A stretch of DNA of 64,000 bases from Plazaster borealis (lineage: Eukaryota; Echinodermata; Asteroidea; Forcipulatida; Labidiasteridae). A program made the position numbers and the translations under genes. The stretch spans positions 21,116,827 through 21,180,826 of the forward strand of contig CM037476.1 in the NCBI GenBank assembly GCA_021014325.1, in the 5' to 3' direction. Below are positions 44,201 through 59,200 of this stretch, one piece after another (position 1 is the first letter of the stretch; every line of letters begins with the position of its first letter). Under the pieces are notes generated by a model that worked only from the letters and a program-made list of their open reading frames with translations, searched no databases and had not been told where the DNA came from.

Positions 44201-47200
44201 GGATATGGAACAATCTCCCGGAAGACGTGATCAACTGCACAACTCTTGCTAGTTTTAAGCAGCGTGTACAGTCAGTCCAGCTCCGCTAGGTCAGCCTGAG
44301 CTGTTTTTAGCCGCACTCTACGTTCACTGTTCACCCACCTGCACTGTATATGTCCACACCCTTGCATGCACACAACAACCACAGTACGTAATACACCAGA
44401 TGGTGGACTGTACTTTCACGGAAGAAGAAGAAGAAAAAAAAATTTTTTCCGGCACTAAAGAAATCCTGGGCAGAACCCTGATCATGGTCCGTCAATTTCC
44501 ACAGACAAATTACGGCTTTGCGAAAATGTATCGTAATTGGTATTGTAAATTTCAAGCGATCAATCAACCAATTGTGAATAATTGAAACAACACTGACTGT
44601 GGCTCAGACTTCTGTCTGCCTGTTTGTGGACAGTCGTACCAAAATCACACGTTTTTAAAATATGCCCGTCAATATCCACAGACAAATTTACGGCTTTGCG
44701 AAATTGTATATTGTAATTTTGTGTTTCGTGTGAACCGTAATGGTATTGTAAATATCAAGCGATCAATCAACCAATTAATAATTGCAAAAAAACTGACTGT
44801 GGCTTCAAGACATTTTTTTCTGTCTGCCTGTTTGTGGACAGTCGTACCAAAATCACACGTTTTCAAAAAATGTCCGTCAATATCAATGGACAAATTTACT
44901 GCTTTGTGAAATTGTATAAAAATTGTATTTGTGTTTCGTGTGAACCGTAATGGTATTATCAAGCGATCAATCAACCAATAATTGCAAAAAACCTGACCGT
45001 GGCTGAGACATTTTTTTTTCTGTCTGCCTGTTTGTGGACTCCCTTCGTACCAAAATCACACGTTTTCAAAATAACTAATGGAGCACAAGCCCAAGACCAA
45101 GCAGAAGCCAGGTTTTCGACAAGGGCTTTAGTCTGGCTCTCTCCTCCATGTGTTCTACACAACAATACTTTTAAAAGTGAGTAGGTAAACACACGACTTG
45201 ACTTTCCAGAGTTGGATGACGCTCGGCAGACTCTAATCACAAACCTCGTTCCGGTTATATTTCTTGCAAAATTATAGGCCTGACCTCCTGCTCATGAGCA
45301 CATTGTTCTCACCGCACTAGTTTTTTTTCCAGCTTGCCTTGCTTTGTACACACAACGAACGATCGCTATGCCTCTTGTTCTTGTTTGTGTACACATCAGC
45401 AGTGGTGTGTGCCTTTTGTGCGTCCTTTTAAAGAAATGGTACGTCAACAAAATTAGTTGATGGTGCGCTAAATGTGTAGCCATGGTGCATCATTATTTTT
45501 AAAGGGTTTGAAATCAGAGTAATCTTTCTGAAATCATTTCTTCCTTTAATTGTTTTAAAATGTTTTGATTTTAGCTGAAGATAAGAAAGATGAACCCAAG
45601 AAGAAGGCTGTGGGTTCGGAAGGAGCGACAGAAAAACGTAGACGAGGCCCACCACCCCCGGTAGGAAAACTTCAAATTTTTACTTAACAAAAAAACGTAA
45701 AATGTTTCTTGCAGTTGTCCAGTAGGCCTATTGCTGTATCATTTCTGAGTTGTTTAATTTTGTCGCTGTCACTATTACATTTTTCATGTTGTGAGCTTTT
45801 GTTGACAACTCATTAAATTTTAAACTTTGTCAACAAAGTAGTTTCTTATTTAGTCTTTCCCCCACGATACACTGCGTAAATGGCCTCCCCTGTGCAAACT
45901 GTAGCAGGCGCACAGTAATGCAAATTGCCAGTGCTACCTCTTTCATTGGTCGCCATGATGGATGTCAAACAATGCAATTGAAACAAGCATATAATGTGTG
46001 TACGGTACACAAAATGTACGCGCAACACACAACTCTCAGCCAATGATGGGTCTTCCTTAGATCTCAGTGAGGCGCGGGTTTGAGCTTTTGATGTTATATT
46101 TAATGATGTGCACCAACAGATGGGCAAACACTAAGTGTATTTATCCCTCATAAAACTCTGTTTTTATTTATGTCTACAATGTAAGAAACATTACACTGAA
46201 AAAACATAGTACATAATACTTTAATTTGTAAATTTAAAATTTGTGTTCACCAAACCCTTTTCTTTAACCACACAACACTTGCCTTGTTTTATGCACCAGC
46301 TCACACAGAAAGGGCCGTCGGTAAGTGGCATTTTTAGCTAGCCAGTTATTCATGTAGATCCATAGCAGTTTGTTTGATTTTACTAATCATTTGCGATAAT
46401 ACAATTTATTAGTTTAGTCTAAAGTTTGAGCTTGACTTGTTGATTTGTCTTGATGAGGACTGATGGAAAAAAAGAAAAAAAAGTGTACATTTAATGCACT
46501 GTGTAGAATGGGCGTGCTCGCTTTACACTAACACTGTACATGTAAGTGGTAACAAAAGTACCTAGTCGTTTTCATCATGAACAAAATAATCAGGGATGTT
46601 TTTACCAGCAGTGAAAGTTCTAACAATTTAAATGCTTGTTTGGAGCATGTGCAAATAAAGTGACCTACATTGTAATCATGAATTCACCCAATTCATGTGA
46701 CGCTTTACACTTGCGCCATTTTGGGAGACAGATTCCCGTGCCTAATACTCTGCCTGCAGTGTGCATTTGTGGCGACGCGCAGTTGCGCACAAAGTAAAAT
46801 GTGCACCATAAATCTATGTATTTTAGACTCCCCAACTGGCAGACAAAAGGCCTGGAATTAAACAGAGTGCCACTGATGCAATTGCCCCGGTGTTGGCCTT
46901 GGGTGCTCCTTCAAAAGGTTCCTATAGAAGTGCAATGGAAGTGCCTTTTGCAATATGAAAGCGGCCTTGCCCTCTCAAAGATGAAATTCCAGGCCTGAGC
47001 TGAGACCATGGGCAAGCTATAGCTGCGTGCGACATCAGTGCTGGGGTAAACACGATATTTGCAGAGCAGTTGCTATAAATTGCAAGGTTTGCTGCATGAA
47101 CTTGCTGTTACTAAAACAGTTAAAAGTGTGTCTAATTTACTGAAAAAATGTAATTCAACACAGGGTCAGTAGCCTAAAACTGTTGATAATGGATTTATAT

Positions 47201-50200
47201 TGTACATGTACCATGTAAATTTACTGGCCTCCCCAAAAGTCTCCTTTTGTTGTAAAGATCTACATAATGTTTCTTCTAATATTCACAAAAACTGTTCTGT
47301 GAGTGCTGTAAAATGTGCTCCATGAACATAATTTTTTTCTTCAATTACATTGCATCAAGCCGCCCCTACCCCCTCCCAAAACTGATAAAATTTGAACAAC
47401 TTCCCCCCTCCCCCCCCCCGCATTCAAAGACGAACCAGTATTCAATGTAATATTCATTGCTATCACCCAAAAAAATACCCCCAAATGCAGGCATCATCAT
47501 CAGTACAGTACTGTACATGTACGATGCTATGCGGTGCATTGTCACTGAAAAAGCAATATTTTGCCTCGTGGGCTAATTGTTCTTTTCAGGTCACGGTTGG
47601 TCGGGCATCGTTGGACACATCAACTGAATCGACCCGTCCTCTACGTCGAGTTGTATGTTCCACTCATCAAAATCATTTCATATTTTTTTATCACGGCATA
47701 CATCACTCATGATTCCATGCTGTCAATGCTTGCCTGCAACATTTAGATAATTCAAAATTTGAGAAGCAACTGTGTTTTCTGCTAATCTTAGTCTTGAAAG
47801 CATGGCATTTCGCTTTTGGGGGTGCTATAGTTTTAACCACTTCTTTACCCTGCCTCTGTGCGGGTATTTTTGTTGGGGAATGGTTGGAATTTGTTGTTGT
47901 TGAGAAAATCGTTGTCACAAAGAAACCTGGACTAAACAATGCCAACTAATAAGGTTCTCATAGAAAGCACCAGGATTTGTTGTTTTCTTTCGAGAATATA
48001 TAGATTCATTTAGTGTGAATCTCAACACCTAGGCCGTTAGCCACGGCCGACAACTGATACCATGGCCGGAATTTAGGCTTGATTCTCTTTTCACTCGGAC
48101 TTGCCTTCCATTGAGCCGATTACAGTGATAAACAATGGTGGTAGCCTCTCGATCTCTTGTACGTGTATGATCCTCTTCTTATACAAAAGGACAAAGGTCT
48201 TGAATCAGGATTACACAATAACCCCTGTAAAAGAGGAGATTTCGAGTGTGAATTCCAGTACCAATCTACATGTATCTGTCCCTCTTCGAAGCATTGCACA
48301 GTGAGTCCATGTACTGTGGAATGTCCCTGCTGTGTGCAATGCACAACAGTTTTGCCTATTGTTGGTCACCCACAGTGAACCGGTTAACAGTAGCCTATGA
48401 AATACATTTATCTCATTTTATCTTGTAGTATACTTCTGCAGATGAAAGAATATTAATTTTATATGTTATTTGAACAGAAACAAATTATGCCAAAATAAAA
48501 AGAAACTAATGGTGAGAAATTATGTATTTTGGAGAATTACTGTTATTTTTATGTAAAAGTATTCCTAGTTGGACAGATAAGAATATGTGCTTGCTTTGTT
48601 TTTTTTTGTGTTGTCTTTTTTAAGAAAGAGAAATAAAGTAAATTCAAAAAGTTTAAGAAATTGATCAACAATTTCTTAAAATTGTTTTGCAAAAAAGTTG
48701 GTGTCATTTGGTCTTCCAAGGATACTGTTCATAATAACTGTTAAAAACCTGGGGTCTTTTGGAATTTTTTATACAGAGCTTAATTTGTTCATAGCCTATA
48801 GTGCATGTTTAGTATCGCACAAACCTTGCAAAACTTACACATTGCTTTGATTTTGAAACAGGCTGATAAAATACTTCTAAAATAAATATGGCTCTATCAT
48901 CTGCTTCAAGCTCTTTATAGCTGGCATTGCATAGGGAATTCCGATTTGAAATGTCATATTTTAATTGTAAATTACTGAAAATATACTAAGTTTTCAACCT
49001 TGTAGATTGATGTAGCATTTATGAGTACCCACAAGGTCAGTTTACTTCCATATACAGCACCTGTAGTCTGTTACAATTTTCCCATTCGTAAACAGTCGTA
49101 CACATATTAAGGTCAGTGTTCTCCCAGCTCCCCCCCCCCCCCCCCCCCGCTAATGAACTAAGCGAGGTGGTGAAAATAATGATTGGAGCAAAATTTAACC
49201 AGTCTGCAAACTGACAAGAATGCAGCGCTCACACAAGTTCATGTTGATTCCAACTTAAAGGGAGGGTATTCTTTTGATAATAACATGTCCTACAAAAATT
49301 AATGACCATAAAAACTTACTTGGTACGATTCAAGCACAGTAGCTGTTGATACAGCATTTTGAGAAACAAATCCCTTCAAAGGTACATGTATGTGGTTTGA
49401 GAGAGAGGGATTCAAAAACATTTCAATCTGAGAAATGTTTCTGCATGAAACATTTCTCAGATTGTGTATTCCAATTACGGATTATTCTTCCTGCGCGGAC
49501 AAAACTGCACAGATTTTTGGCGATATCTCAAAAACACTACCACCTTTTGAAATGAATTTTTGACAGGTCAGTTTTACCGTATATCTACACTTATAGGATT
49601 AAAATAATCAAACGGTGAGGTCTTGATACAGAGAGGAATAAAAAATCTTCACAGGGAGGTGGTGATGCTAACAAAAATGAGTGTGGGGGTCACTAAACAT
49701 GCTAATTGCTGAAAATACCAGGAGGCATGATATTTGTCCTACTGATTTTGATTTTGTTTTTGCCCAATGGAAAAATCAGACAAAGTGTGATTAATTAGCC
49801 TGAAAGATCTGTTAAAGCCAAGCACCATGTAGGTCAGCCCTTGTACTCCGTATAAAATATTCCTACTTTTTTCCAAGTACCAAATATCATGCCAAAAGGG
49901 CATGTGGCGAGGTGGGTCACCTCGCGTTTGAAAGGGCAGGGTAAACACGCACCGTTAGGTGCATCATCTAATGCATGGACATATAGACGATGTGACCTCT
50001 GTTTACATTCAAACCGCCCTCTGTTGACAAATATCATGTTTCCGCCGGGCAAGAAGACGCGTACTCATGGTAACATTGCGTGTCCTTTATAGCTGGCTGT
50101 CAGTACACAAAGGTTTTGCCCGGCGACATGCGCGCGCATCATGTTATGATTTTCGAATGACGTCAGAGGTCACATCGTCTATTACATCAGGGCCCAATTT

Positions 50201-53200
50201 CATAAAGCATGTAAGCACAAAAACTTGCTAAGCACAGAAAACCATTGCTTGGGAAAAAATAGGTTACAAGCCAAAATACTATACAGTTACCATTGCTGTG
50301 ACTGGTACCCCACTCATTTCTTGCTTAGCAAAGAAATTTGCTTAGCAGAATTTTCTGCTAAACAGCTTTATGAAATTGGGCCCTGGTACATGTATGCAGG
50401 CTCTGCAAAAGCAACTTCTTGCTTCATTAATTAACACACTTTCTTTTACAGCTAATTAACCTTCCTTCCTTAGTAGAGTTGCATCCACCAAACGGCGCAA
50501 TACCTTTTGTTTTCGTCAGAACTTTGCATCGCTCAGTTATCTTAGAGTACAATGTCACATTTGTTTATAGATTTATTCTGTACTTCTAGTAATTTCTTTA
50601 GTTTTAAAATTTACTCGGGTGACTGCATGCTCAAAAAATACATCTGAAGTACTATTTTGGGCGGAGGAAGTAGTCTTCTCTGTTCGACCTTAGCATGATT
50701 TCTTGTCAAAGTCCTGGTAGAGTGGTAGACAATTTGCTGTTAGCATTTAGTTAATTCACAATCATGTAGACATAGTCTTGGTCTAGACGTTCCTGCATAT
50801 TACATGTAGTTGCACTATATAGCAGCGCAAATTTTCTCAAATAGAGGTAATTCTCACATTCTCACAATTTCTGCCAAAAGGTTTTCGGAAAACTGCTCTC
50901 GATGTGAGCGCGGCGGCCTTTTGATGAGCGCTGGTGTTGTGGGACAATGTGAGTGCAGCGTTCTGGTGGTGCGATTGCGATGCAGTGAAATATTAGCAAC
51001 GTCTTGAGCCAAGACTAATGACTGGTAGACATACTGTAGCAGTATGTACATTGTAGACAAATTTATGTGTATCATGCACAGTGTTTTTCATAAATGGGCT
51101 CAAAAAATGTTTAAACACATAAGTGTATTTTTTCACCGAGTCTTAATTAGAAGTGTCTCTCTTAAATTGTGGTTACAATTTTGCTTTGTGTTTCACTTGA
51201 AACCTTCAAAGCAACAAACATTTATTGCTTCTTCAAAGAATTTTATTAAATACTAAAAGATACTTTTCAGTGGGGTAACAATTCTAGACAACTCTAGATA
51301 CTAAATTGATCGTTTCGGAATCTGGAACCACTGTCTGTATTTTATCACCGAGATTGCTTGATAATAAACAGGCAGACAATTTTTCACCTGGGCCAATTTT
51401 TACCCATACCATAGAACTCTGCACTTATGGCACCCTATAAAGCGCATGATGGGCTATAAGCGCATGATGGGCTTTGAGCGCAGAGTTTTGCGTGTAATGT
51501 AAGTAGTGCAATGATATTGGGCCATATCATCCTATTTCATCGTTTTTCGGTTTCCAGCTGTGCCATTGAACATTGGCAAACACAGTACAAATTTCCTCTT
51601 TTTGTTTTTTGACAAACTAGGCCTACTGTACGATTGCATGGCTTTGTAAAGTCGGGTTTTCATTTTGAAGAAAAATCCAAACATTTGTGAAGAATTGACC
51701 ACTTTACTCATCCAAAGCCTGTGAGAAAGACTCAGATAGGGTCCAAAAAACAAGACCCCCATTGGAATTCACCTTGAGTTCCCAGGTGATAGTGAATCAA
51801 ATGGAGAAATATAAACAGGTCCTAGCCTGCGGACACACAACTTGCCCAGTTGGAAAGACATGACATGTAATTTAAACATTGTTTTTCAGCCCTGAAGATG
51901 TGAAAAATTAACATTAAAGGCATCGTACGCGTTTGGTAATTGTCAAAGACCAGTGTTCTCACTTGGTGTATCCCAACATATATGCATAAAATAACAAGCC
52001 TGTGAAAATTTGGGCTCAATTGGTCATCGAAGTTGCAAGAAAACGATGAAAGAAAAAACACCCTTGTAAATTTGTGTGCTTTCAGTAGGAATAAAAACTT
52101 CTTGCAAGAAGTTTTTATTATTTTAGTGAGAAATTACCTCTTTCTCAAAACTACGTTACTTCAGAGGGAGTCGTTTCTCACAATGTTTTATACTATCAAC
52201 AGCTCTTCGTTGCTCGTTACCAAGTAGGTTTTATGCTAATAAATATTTTGAGTAATTACCAAACGTTTACGATGCCTTTAATTGAGATTATGAGCAGATG
52301 CTATGTTTGTATAGTTTATGTACAGTAGTTGGAATGTGCATTAACCATTCATTTTATGTAGTAGCTGACATCTATCTAACAACTTCTCTGATTGCAGTGG
52401 CTAAATTAAGCAATTATTTTCAGGTCTATAATTTCTGGTTCAGGCCTGGAATAATGTAGAGGCCACTTTGAGGGAACAAAATAGTATTTCAAGGGAACAA
52501 AATAGTATTTTGAGGGAAAAAAATAATATTTTGAGGGAACAAGATAATAAATAAAAAAAAACTTATCCGTATCAATTCACTGATCAAGCTTCCAAATTTG
52601 AAAACATCATGGGATCGTAAAAGTGATCCTTTGATATACATGTAGCAAAGTGTCGGGTTCACAATCTAAATTGCTTTCAAATATTTAACAGGTTAAAAGG
52701 CATTAATAGCGATACCCCCCCCCCCCTTCAAAAATAATCCAAAAGATTAACTTCTCATCCCATTTCATCTTTTGAAAGCTTCTGTTAAAGTTTGCCCTGT
52801 ATATTCATGGATAGTTACAAGAAACAGTTGTTGAAAACAAAAACCGTTTATTTTTTTTAACAAAATACCCTGTGCATACCTGTCTGGCGTATGTGAACCT
52901 GCACTGTTTTAGCACCGGTTTAAACTGATGTAGAACGAGGGCAATGGGAGTTCAAGGGATCAGTTTTATGTTGTGGGTACATGGTAGTAAATGGGGGCAT
53001 TGGTGTTTGCCGATCTATGCTGACATGATTGCTCATATACATGTATCTGGTGTTATTTTCCCCCTCAGTCTGTGGCCAAGAAGAACGTGGTGATGTCTAC
53101 TGAAGCCATGAAGGAGATGGCGAAGCAAGCCAAGGCAAACCGTGATGAGAGGCGGACAGGGGTGAGCGTGTTTATGTTGGCCTTGAACCAGGCCTTGATT

Positions 53201-56200
53201 TAGTCGCGAGTCCAGGGGTCGATTTCACAAAACTCTTCCTAACTTAGGACTAGTTCTAGGCAATGCTAAGAGATAGGACTAGTCTAAAGTACTGGTCCTA
53301 ACTTAAGACTAGTCCTATCTCTTTAGCATTGCCTAGGACTAGTCCTAAGTTAGGAAGAGTTTTGTGAAATCGACCCCAGGAAGCGCTAGTCAATATGGTC
53401 ACAGTTTACATTGTGACCACTTAGAAAGTGGCAGTTGAAATAGCCCTTTCCGTAGCCACGTTCGCATTGAACTTTAGAAAAACAAATTCTGATTCATACT
53501 GTTAAGCAGTTAAATGCATTGTTTAAATTTACTACCAGGCAGTTTGGGGCCATTCAGAATATAAGTTTTTATTATAACATATTCTTTCCCAAATTTGTTT
53601 GATTCGCCCACCCTGAATTTCAATTGTTTTTTTGACCCAACCACCCACATTTTAGAAGTAAAATCTATATTTTAAGAGAATTGAGAATTCTGAAGCACCC
53701 CCCCTTCAAACCCTGTGCGAACACTTTCCTGTGGGCAGTTTTAACTACGATAAGTTAACATTGTCTTACAATAAAGTTCGGTTACCAAATTCCATTTTGG
53801 CTTATATAGTACTGCCGACAAGGAGATAGATTCACTGCGATAAAATCCACATGATAAAATGGCCAATAGCGCGATAGATTGCACTGTTTTGGGTATGGGT
53901 TTTATCGCAGTGAGATAGATACACTCTTGCTGGCTATACATGTACATGTACACTGCAGTATTGTATGGCTTTCCAGAGTTGTGGTTTTTCAGGGTTTTTC
54001 TCAAAATCTCCTTGAGCATTAACATTTTCTTGAAAGCAGTAAAGCAACCACCAAAGGGCGAGAGAAATTGTCCACATTATGTCCAAACAATGTGTTGTAT
54101 TTCTGGTGATGCACAGAGTTTGTAAACATGTAAACAGGTAAATATCTGGGAGGTACACATAATGTACATGTACAGGGTCTCAAATATGGTTGGACCCAGG
54201 GCCACTAGCCTTTTTCAGGAATTTTGACACATCCCTGGGCCTTCACAAGCGTGCAACTAACTCTCTTCAGCTGATTTCCTCATTTTTGGTTTCTCAGCTG
54301 TGCCTTTGAAAATTGAAAGACACAGTAGCCTACAAAGTCTTCCTGCACCTGGCTCTTCCCTCTTAAAAAAAACCAAAACTTTTGTTGCGTCGCGACCCTT
54401 ATGGCATGGTTGGCTTGTGCGTAAAGCGCTCGTCTCTCACCAAGGTGACCCAAGCTCGATACCCGGCCAGGGCCATTTGTGAGTTGAGTTGTGCGTTGGT
54501 TCTCTGCTGTGTCACGAGGGTTTTTCCAGACCATCCGGTTTTCCTCCCTCGGAAAAAATCAAACACTTTCGATCTCTGGCTGTGCTCCGTGGTCATAATG
54601 GGTTGATGTGGCTGGCTGCCAAAGGCGCCCTTGCATTCCTGCTTCTCGAACAAGTTGTAGCCGCGTCCTTCGCAATTCAGCTCTTAGCTGCCAGTAAGGA
54701 TGATTAGCCTCCCAAATTATTATATTATTATTATTATAAGACATCGTCTTGAAATATTGTACCGTTGCACTGTTTTGTGAATGTGAATGTTAATTATTCT
54801 TTGTTGCATAACAGGGTTTATTCTAACTTTTTAATTGTCATGTGTTTTCAATAACAGATGGATGTTAGACATCAGTTTATCTTCGGAAAGGTAAGTCAAT
54901 TCATTCAAATAATTTTGGAAAGAAAAATGATTTGAATATGCGTCACAAGTCATCCGTAATTTTTTGCCATGTCCTACTGCCGCGACGCTGCACAGTTTAA
55001 AATTGGACGTTCGCATTTTTAAAACTAAGTAGTAGTAATACATACGTACATTCTGTTTAGATGTTAAATTTGCAACAGTATGAAAAATATTATTTGATTT
55101 TGCCCAAACACTGATGTGTGTAAAGCGCTGAATACTCAGTACTTTCCTGAATCATGTGAAAAAAAAACCACAAGGCATATTACTTGGGTGGGATACGAAC
55201 CTACAACCTTTGCCATTCTAGAGCAGGTGGGATTCGAACCTACAACCTTTGCCATTCTAGAGCAGATGTCTTACCACTAGACCAGCGATATTACCTGATT
55301 TACAACCAGTTAAACTCTACTTTGTTTTTAAACTCTCACTGTAAAACCTACTGGTGAAGACGAAGAAATTTAGTTTGTTTTGTCTGGGATTTTTTTCACG
55401 TTAAATGCTTATAAATTTAGATTTTGATTTCAAACTACCTCTACAATGTAGCTACCGGGCAAGTTATCTGCTCTAGAATGGCAAATGTCATGGGTTCGAA
55501 TCCCACCCGAGTAACATGCCTGTTGGTTTTTTTCAGAGGACTCAGGGGAAAGTACTGAGTAAACAGACATCGGTGTATGGGTAAAACCAAATTTTACTAA
55601 CATTCTGGATAGAAGTGCCTAAAGATATTCACCAGTTTAACTCTACTTTTTTTAACTCTCATCATAAAACCTACTGCAATTTGTTTGCACATGAAAGGCT
55701 TATTTTGGTTGTGGCAATCAAAATAAGTAACAGTGATCTGTGTTTTGTTTTTTGCTTTGTTGTTGCTTCCTTCAACTCTTCAAGCATGTCTTTGTTTAAC
55801 TTACTTGCAGCTGGCAGAATCCATTGGCATTGAGGTTGCTCAGGTTGAGGACAACATTCTTGGGGATGACAAGGTTGGTAAAATAAATCAAAAAAATTGT
55901 TTTCCCGGTTGCATGAAAGTGAAATACTGTAGGCTGCTCTGTTGCTGGAAACAATGGTGAAAAGTATGTAAAAATCAAATAGAAAAGAGGAATGTTAACA
56001 TTAGTTACAAATCATAATGGACTGGCGGTCAAACTTTTTTTTGTTAAAACTAGCATGGTATTTTTGTTTAAACACAATCACAATCTTGCTAATCGCTGGA
56101 TAGATCCCAAAGTTTTTCACTGAAGTATTTTTTATTTTTGCTGCAAATTATAAAACGAATAAGCTGTGGCAAAAGTTGTTCCAAACAAAATTGACCCTTC

Positions 56201-59200
56201 GATTTAAAACAAAAATAAAATAATAATAAAATTTGTTATTGACCTGTCCCCATTTCCATAGAGCTGCCTTAGCAGAAAATATTCTGCTGAGCATCATTTG
56301 TTTGCTTAGCTACTTTGTGTGCTTTTAAAAGCAGCTCTATGAAATGATGTTTCAAGCCTAGTGGAGTCTTTCGCAAAGGCTAAACAACAATATGTACATA
56401 TGTAGTACAGCTGAAGCAGTCAGGCGGAAATGTTTCTATGGAAACAAGGAACCGAAATCAAACATGAAAGACAGAAAGTAAACAAAGGGAAGGAATACAG
56501 AAGGACACTGGGGGGGGGGCAGAATTTGCTTAGGTTATTTTGAAGAGTGGGAGTTTTTTGTTGTTGTTGGGGGGACTGTTGTAATGATCGTAGCCATGGT
56601 AGCAGGCCTGTGATGGCCAGCGGGCATGAGCAGTACATGTAACTGGTTGAGAGTTTACAATTCCATGTGCAGCTACATGCCTGCTATGATTTTGGCGACA
56701 GTTCCCCTTTAATGCAACATGTAGAAGTAGACCCTGAATCTAATTTCCCATTGTTGAAGTCACTTTTAGCATTGGCACATTTCATTGAGATTTATTATTG
56801 GATTTATTTACCTTGTTCATATAAAAGTCTACTGGCATTAAAGTTGCATCGCCCATTTTTTTTCATGAAATTGATTGTTACAAAATTGAATTAACAGATA
56901 CATGTAGCTATTTTCCTTTTGTGGAGGAAGTTACAGGCCTATACTTTTACAGGGGTAGAAATAGACATCCGACACACCAGGGCCAAATTTAGCCCCTGGG
57001 TGAGCAAAAAAAGGACCGGCCCAGGAGCTGTCCTCCTGGGACTAAGGGCTTTTCCCGAACTAATTTTATAATTCAATATTGCACTGTTGCCCGGCCCCGG
57101 CACCCACAAAAATCATGAAAACTACCAGCATGAATGAATCAACCAACATTTTGGGTCGCCTGCAAGGTTTTTTTTACATGCACACAATTTTCCAAGTGTT
57201 GAAAAAAAAACAAAAAACAAAAAACACACGGAAGTGAAGTTTGTAAAATTGCGTTTTTGGACGATCTTTTCCCCTAATTTCTGCCCTTAAGAATACTTTT
57301 TTCATCAACAGCAATTTTCATGGTTTTGTAATTTGAGGATCGGTTTTATAGAACTTTTTTTGCACTGAAATCTTCGTGGTTTAAGATCGATCGACAACGC
57401 ACATTGGGAAAATTGTGTGGCGAGAGCGATGTGTTTATGAGTACGAGGTTAACATTTTGCAAGAAATATAACAGGAACGAGGTTAAAATTAGACTCCACC
57501 GTGCGTCTTTTGCCCCTGGAAATTCAAGTTGCATGTTTCCCTTCTCGCCTTCCTATTATTGTACGGAACATGGAGGAGAGAGCTAGACTAATAATAATGC
57601 ATGCATGTTTTTACTGGAAATAAACGATCGCAATCGCGATCGCGGCCACATTAAATCTAGCAATTATCAAGACTTGTCAAACAATTTTTCTTGTCAAACC
57701 GTGTGAGTGTAAAGTTATTTTTTATAACTGTTCATGTAAGAATGGGACCAAGGTTTTTTTTAAGCGCCGGAAGCGCTGTAGAAATAGAGGGTCAAGGGGC
57801 TTTTTATTGGGGACCAAGCGCTAATTACGCCGAGGCGCCGGGTTATTTCGACGCCTGCTTTTATACAAGACACTGACAACAAAAAATCACACAGGCCTGG
57901 AATTACACGGAAGGCCGCAGAGGGCGTCTGTTACCTTGGTCTTGGCCTTGGCCATGTACACTGAACTGCTGTCGACCCGAATCAACTGGCACCAGGGGCA
58001 TGTTGCCACCTACTCCTGGGGCTGAAACAGGGTTACCACCCCCTTCACAGTTGTAAGGATGTGGGCATGGGTATCATCCACTAAGAGCCTGGCTGGTAGA
58101 GCAGAATGCAATACCTTCCCAACTTTTTACGAAGCAGTTATGGTTAAGTGCCTTGCTCAAGGGCACAAGTGGCATGACAGGGATTTGATCCACACTTTTC
58201 TGCTGACAACACTAGAGCTTGGGTCCAGTGAACTAGACCGCTTGGCTATTACTTGACTTTATTGTTGCTTAGCAGAAGTTTTTTAAGCAACATTTTCTGC
58301 TTAAGCAGCTTAATGGAAGTGGGCCCAGAAGCCATGTACACTGTACAAGCAATGTGCAATGTGATCTCTGTAAAGACCTTTACATGTATGTCATTTTTTT
58401 TTTTGCTTTTTATATACATCTAGCATTTTAATTATTAATCCTTTAAAACAAAATGGATGTAAAAGCGCTTTTTAAGAATAATTTATATTTATTATTATTA
58501 CAAGTATTTTATCCATTTTGTGTGATATGCAGTAAGTATTTTATGTTTATTTTTGTTATCATCATCTGTTAAAATTAATTTCAGGAATTTGTTTAAATAA
58601 TATTTGGTTTTCTGTGAAAAGACTGATTGGAATTCAGCTTTAATTATTTGAAAAGTCCCGATTGCTAATATTTTCACTTTAACACATGTATAATGTTGTG
58701 CATACATGTACAGTGTATCAATATTTATTGTAATTGTTGTTTTTATTCTATGTATTTTTCATGATTTAGTTTGACTTGATTGAAGATTTCTTTGCAAACA
58801 ATGGTGCGCGTAAGCTGATGTTTTACTACCAGGAAGCTCCATCCAGGGATACGCTGTTCTCTAGAACTGGTCAGTACATGAGATTATAGCCCTAATCCTC
58901 TGTAATCCGTATATAATAAATAATAACTAGTTCTTAGTTCTTATATAGCGTATTTTACAATAACGTATAGCATGGGCTTTGTTGACTAGAATGGATTTGG
59001 TACTTTCCCCACAAACCACTCACTCTTAAAGGTGGTGTCATAGATTGGTTTTTGTCAACGTAAGTGAGCAATTATCCAAACCATAATACCTTGAAGGGAA
59101 TCCTTTCTCAAAATAGTTTATACTATCAACAGTCTGCAGTGCTTCTCACCAAGTAAGATTTTATGGCCATTAATTTTTGAAGTACCAATCTATGACCCTA

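Larger units (their letters stand above)
40500..44425 (+). mobile_element. CR1-like non-LTR retrotransposon (LINE), nearly full length
   Basis: One long coding region on + with, in order, a hydrophobic leader, a 2A-like peptide, a PHD finger, an apurinic endonuclease and a reverse transcriptase. It ends at 44289, followed by a short untranslated tail with (GAA)n at 44420-44436. The left boundary is not sharp; I place it loosely before the first ORF. It is inserted in intron 1 of the dynein gene in the sense orientation. The reading frame is broken by two single-base gaps only (about 42077 and 42968). Confidence 0.88.
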
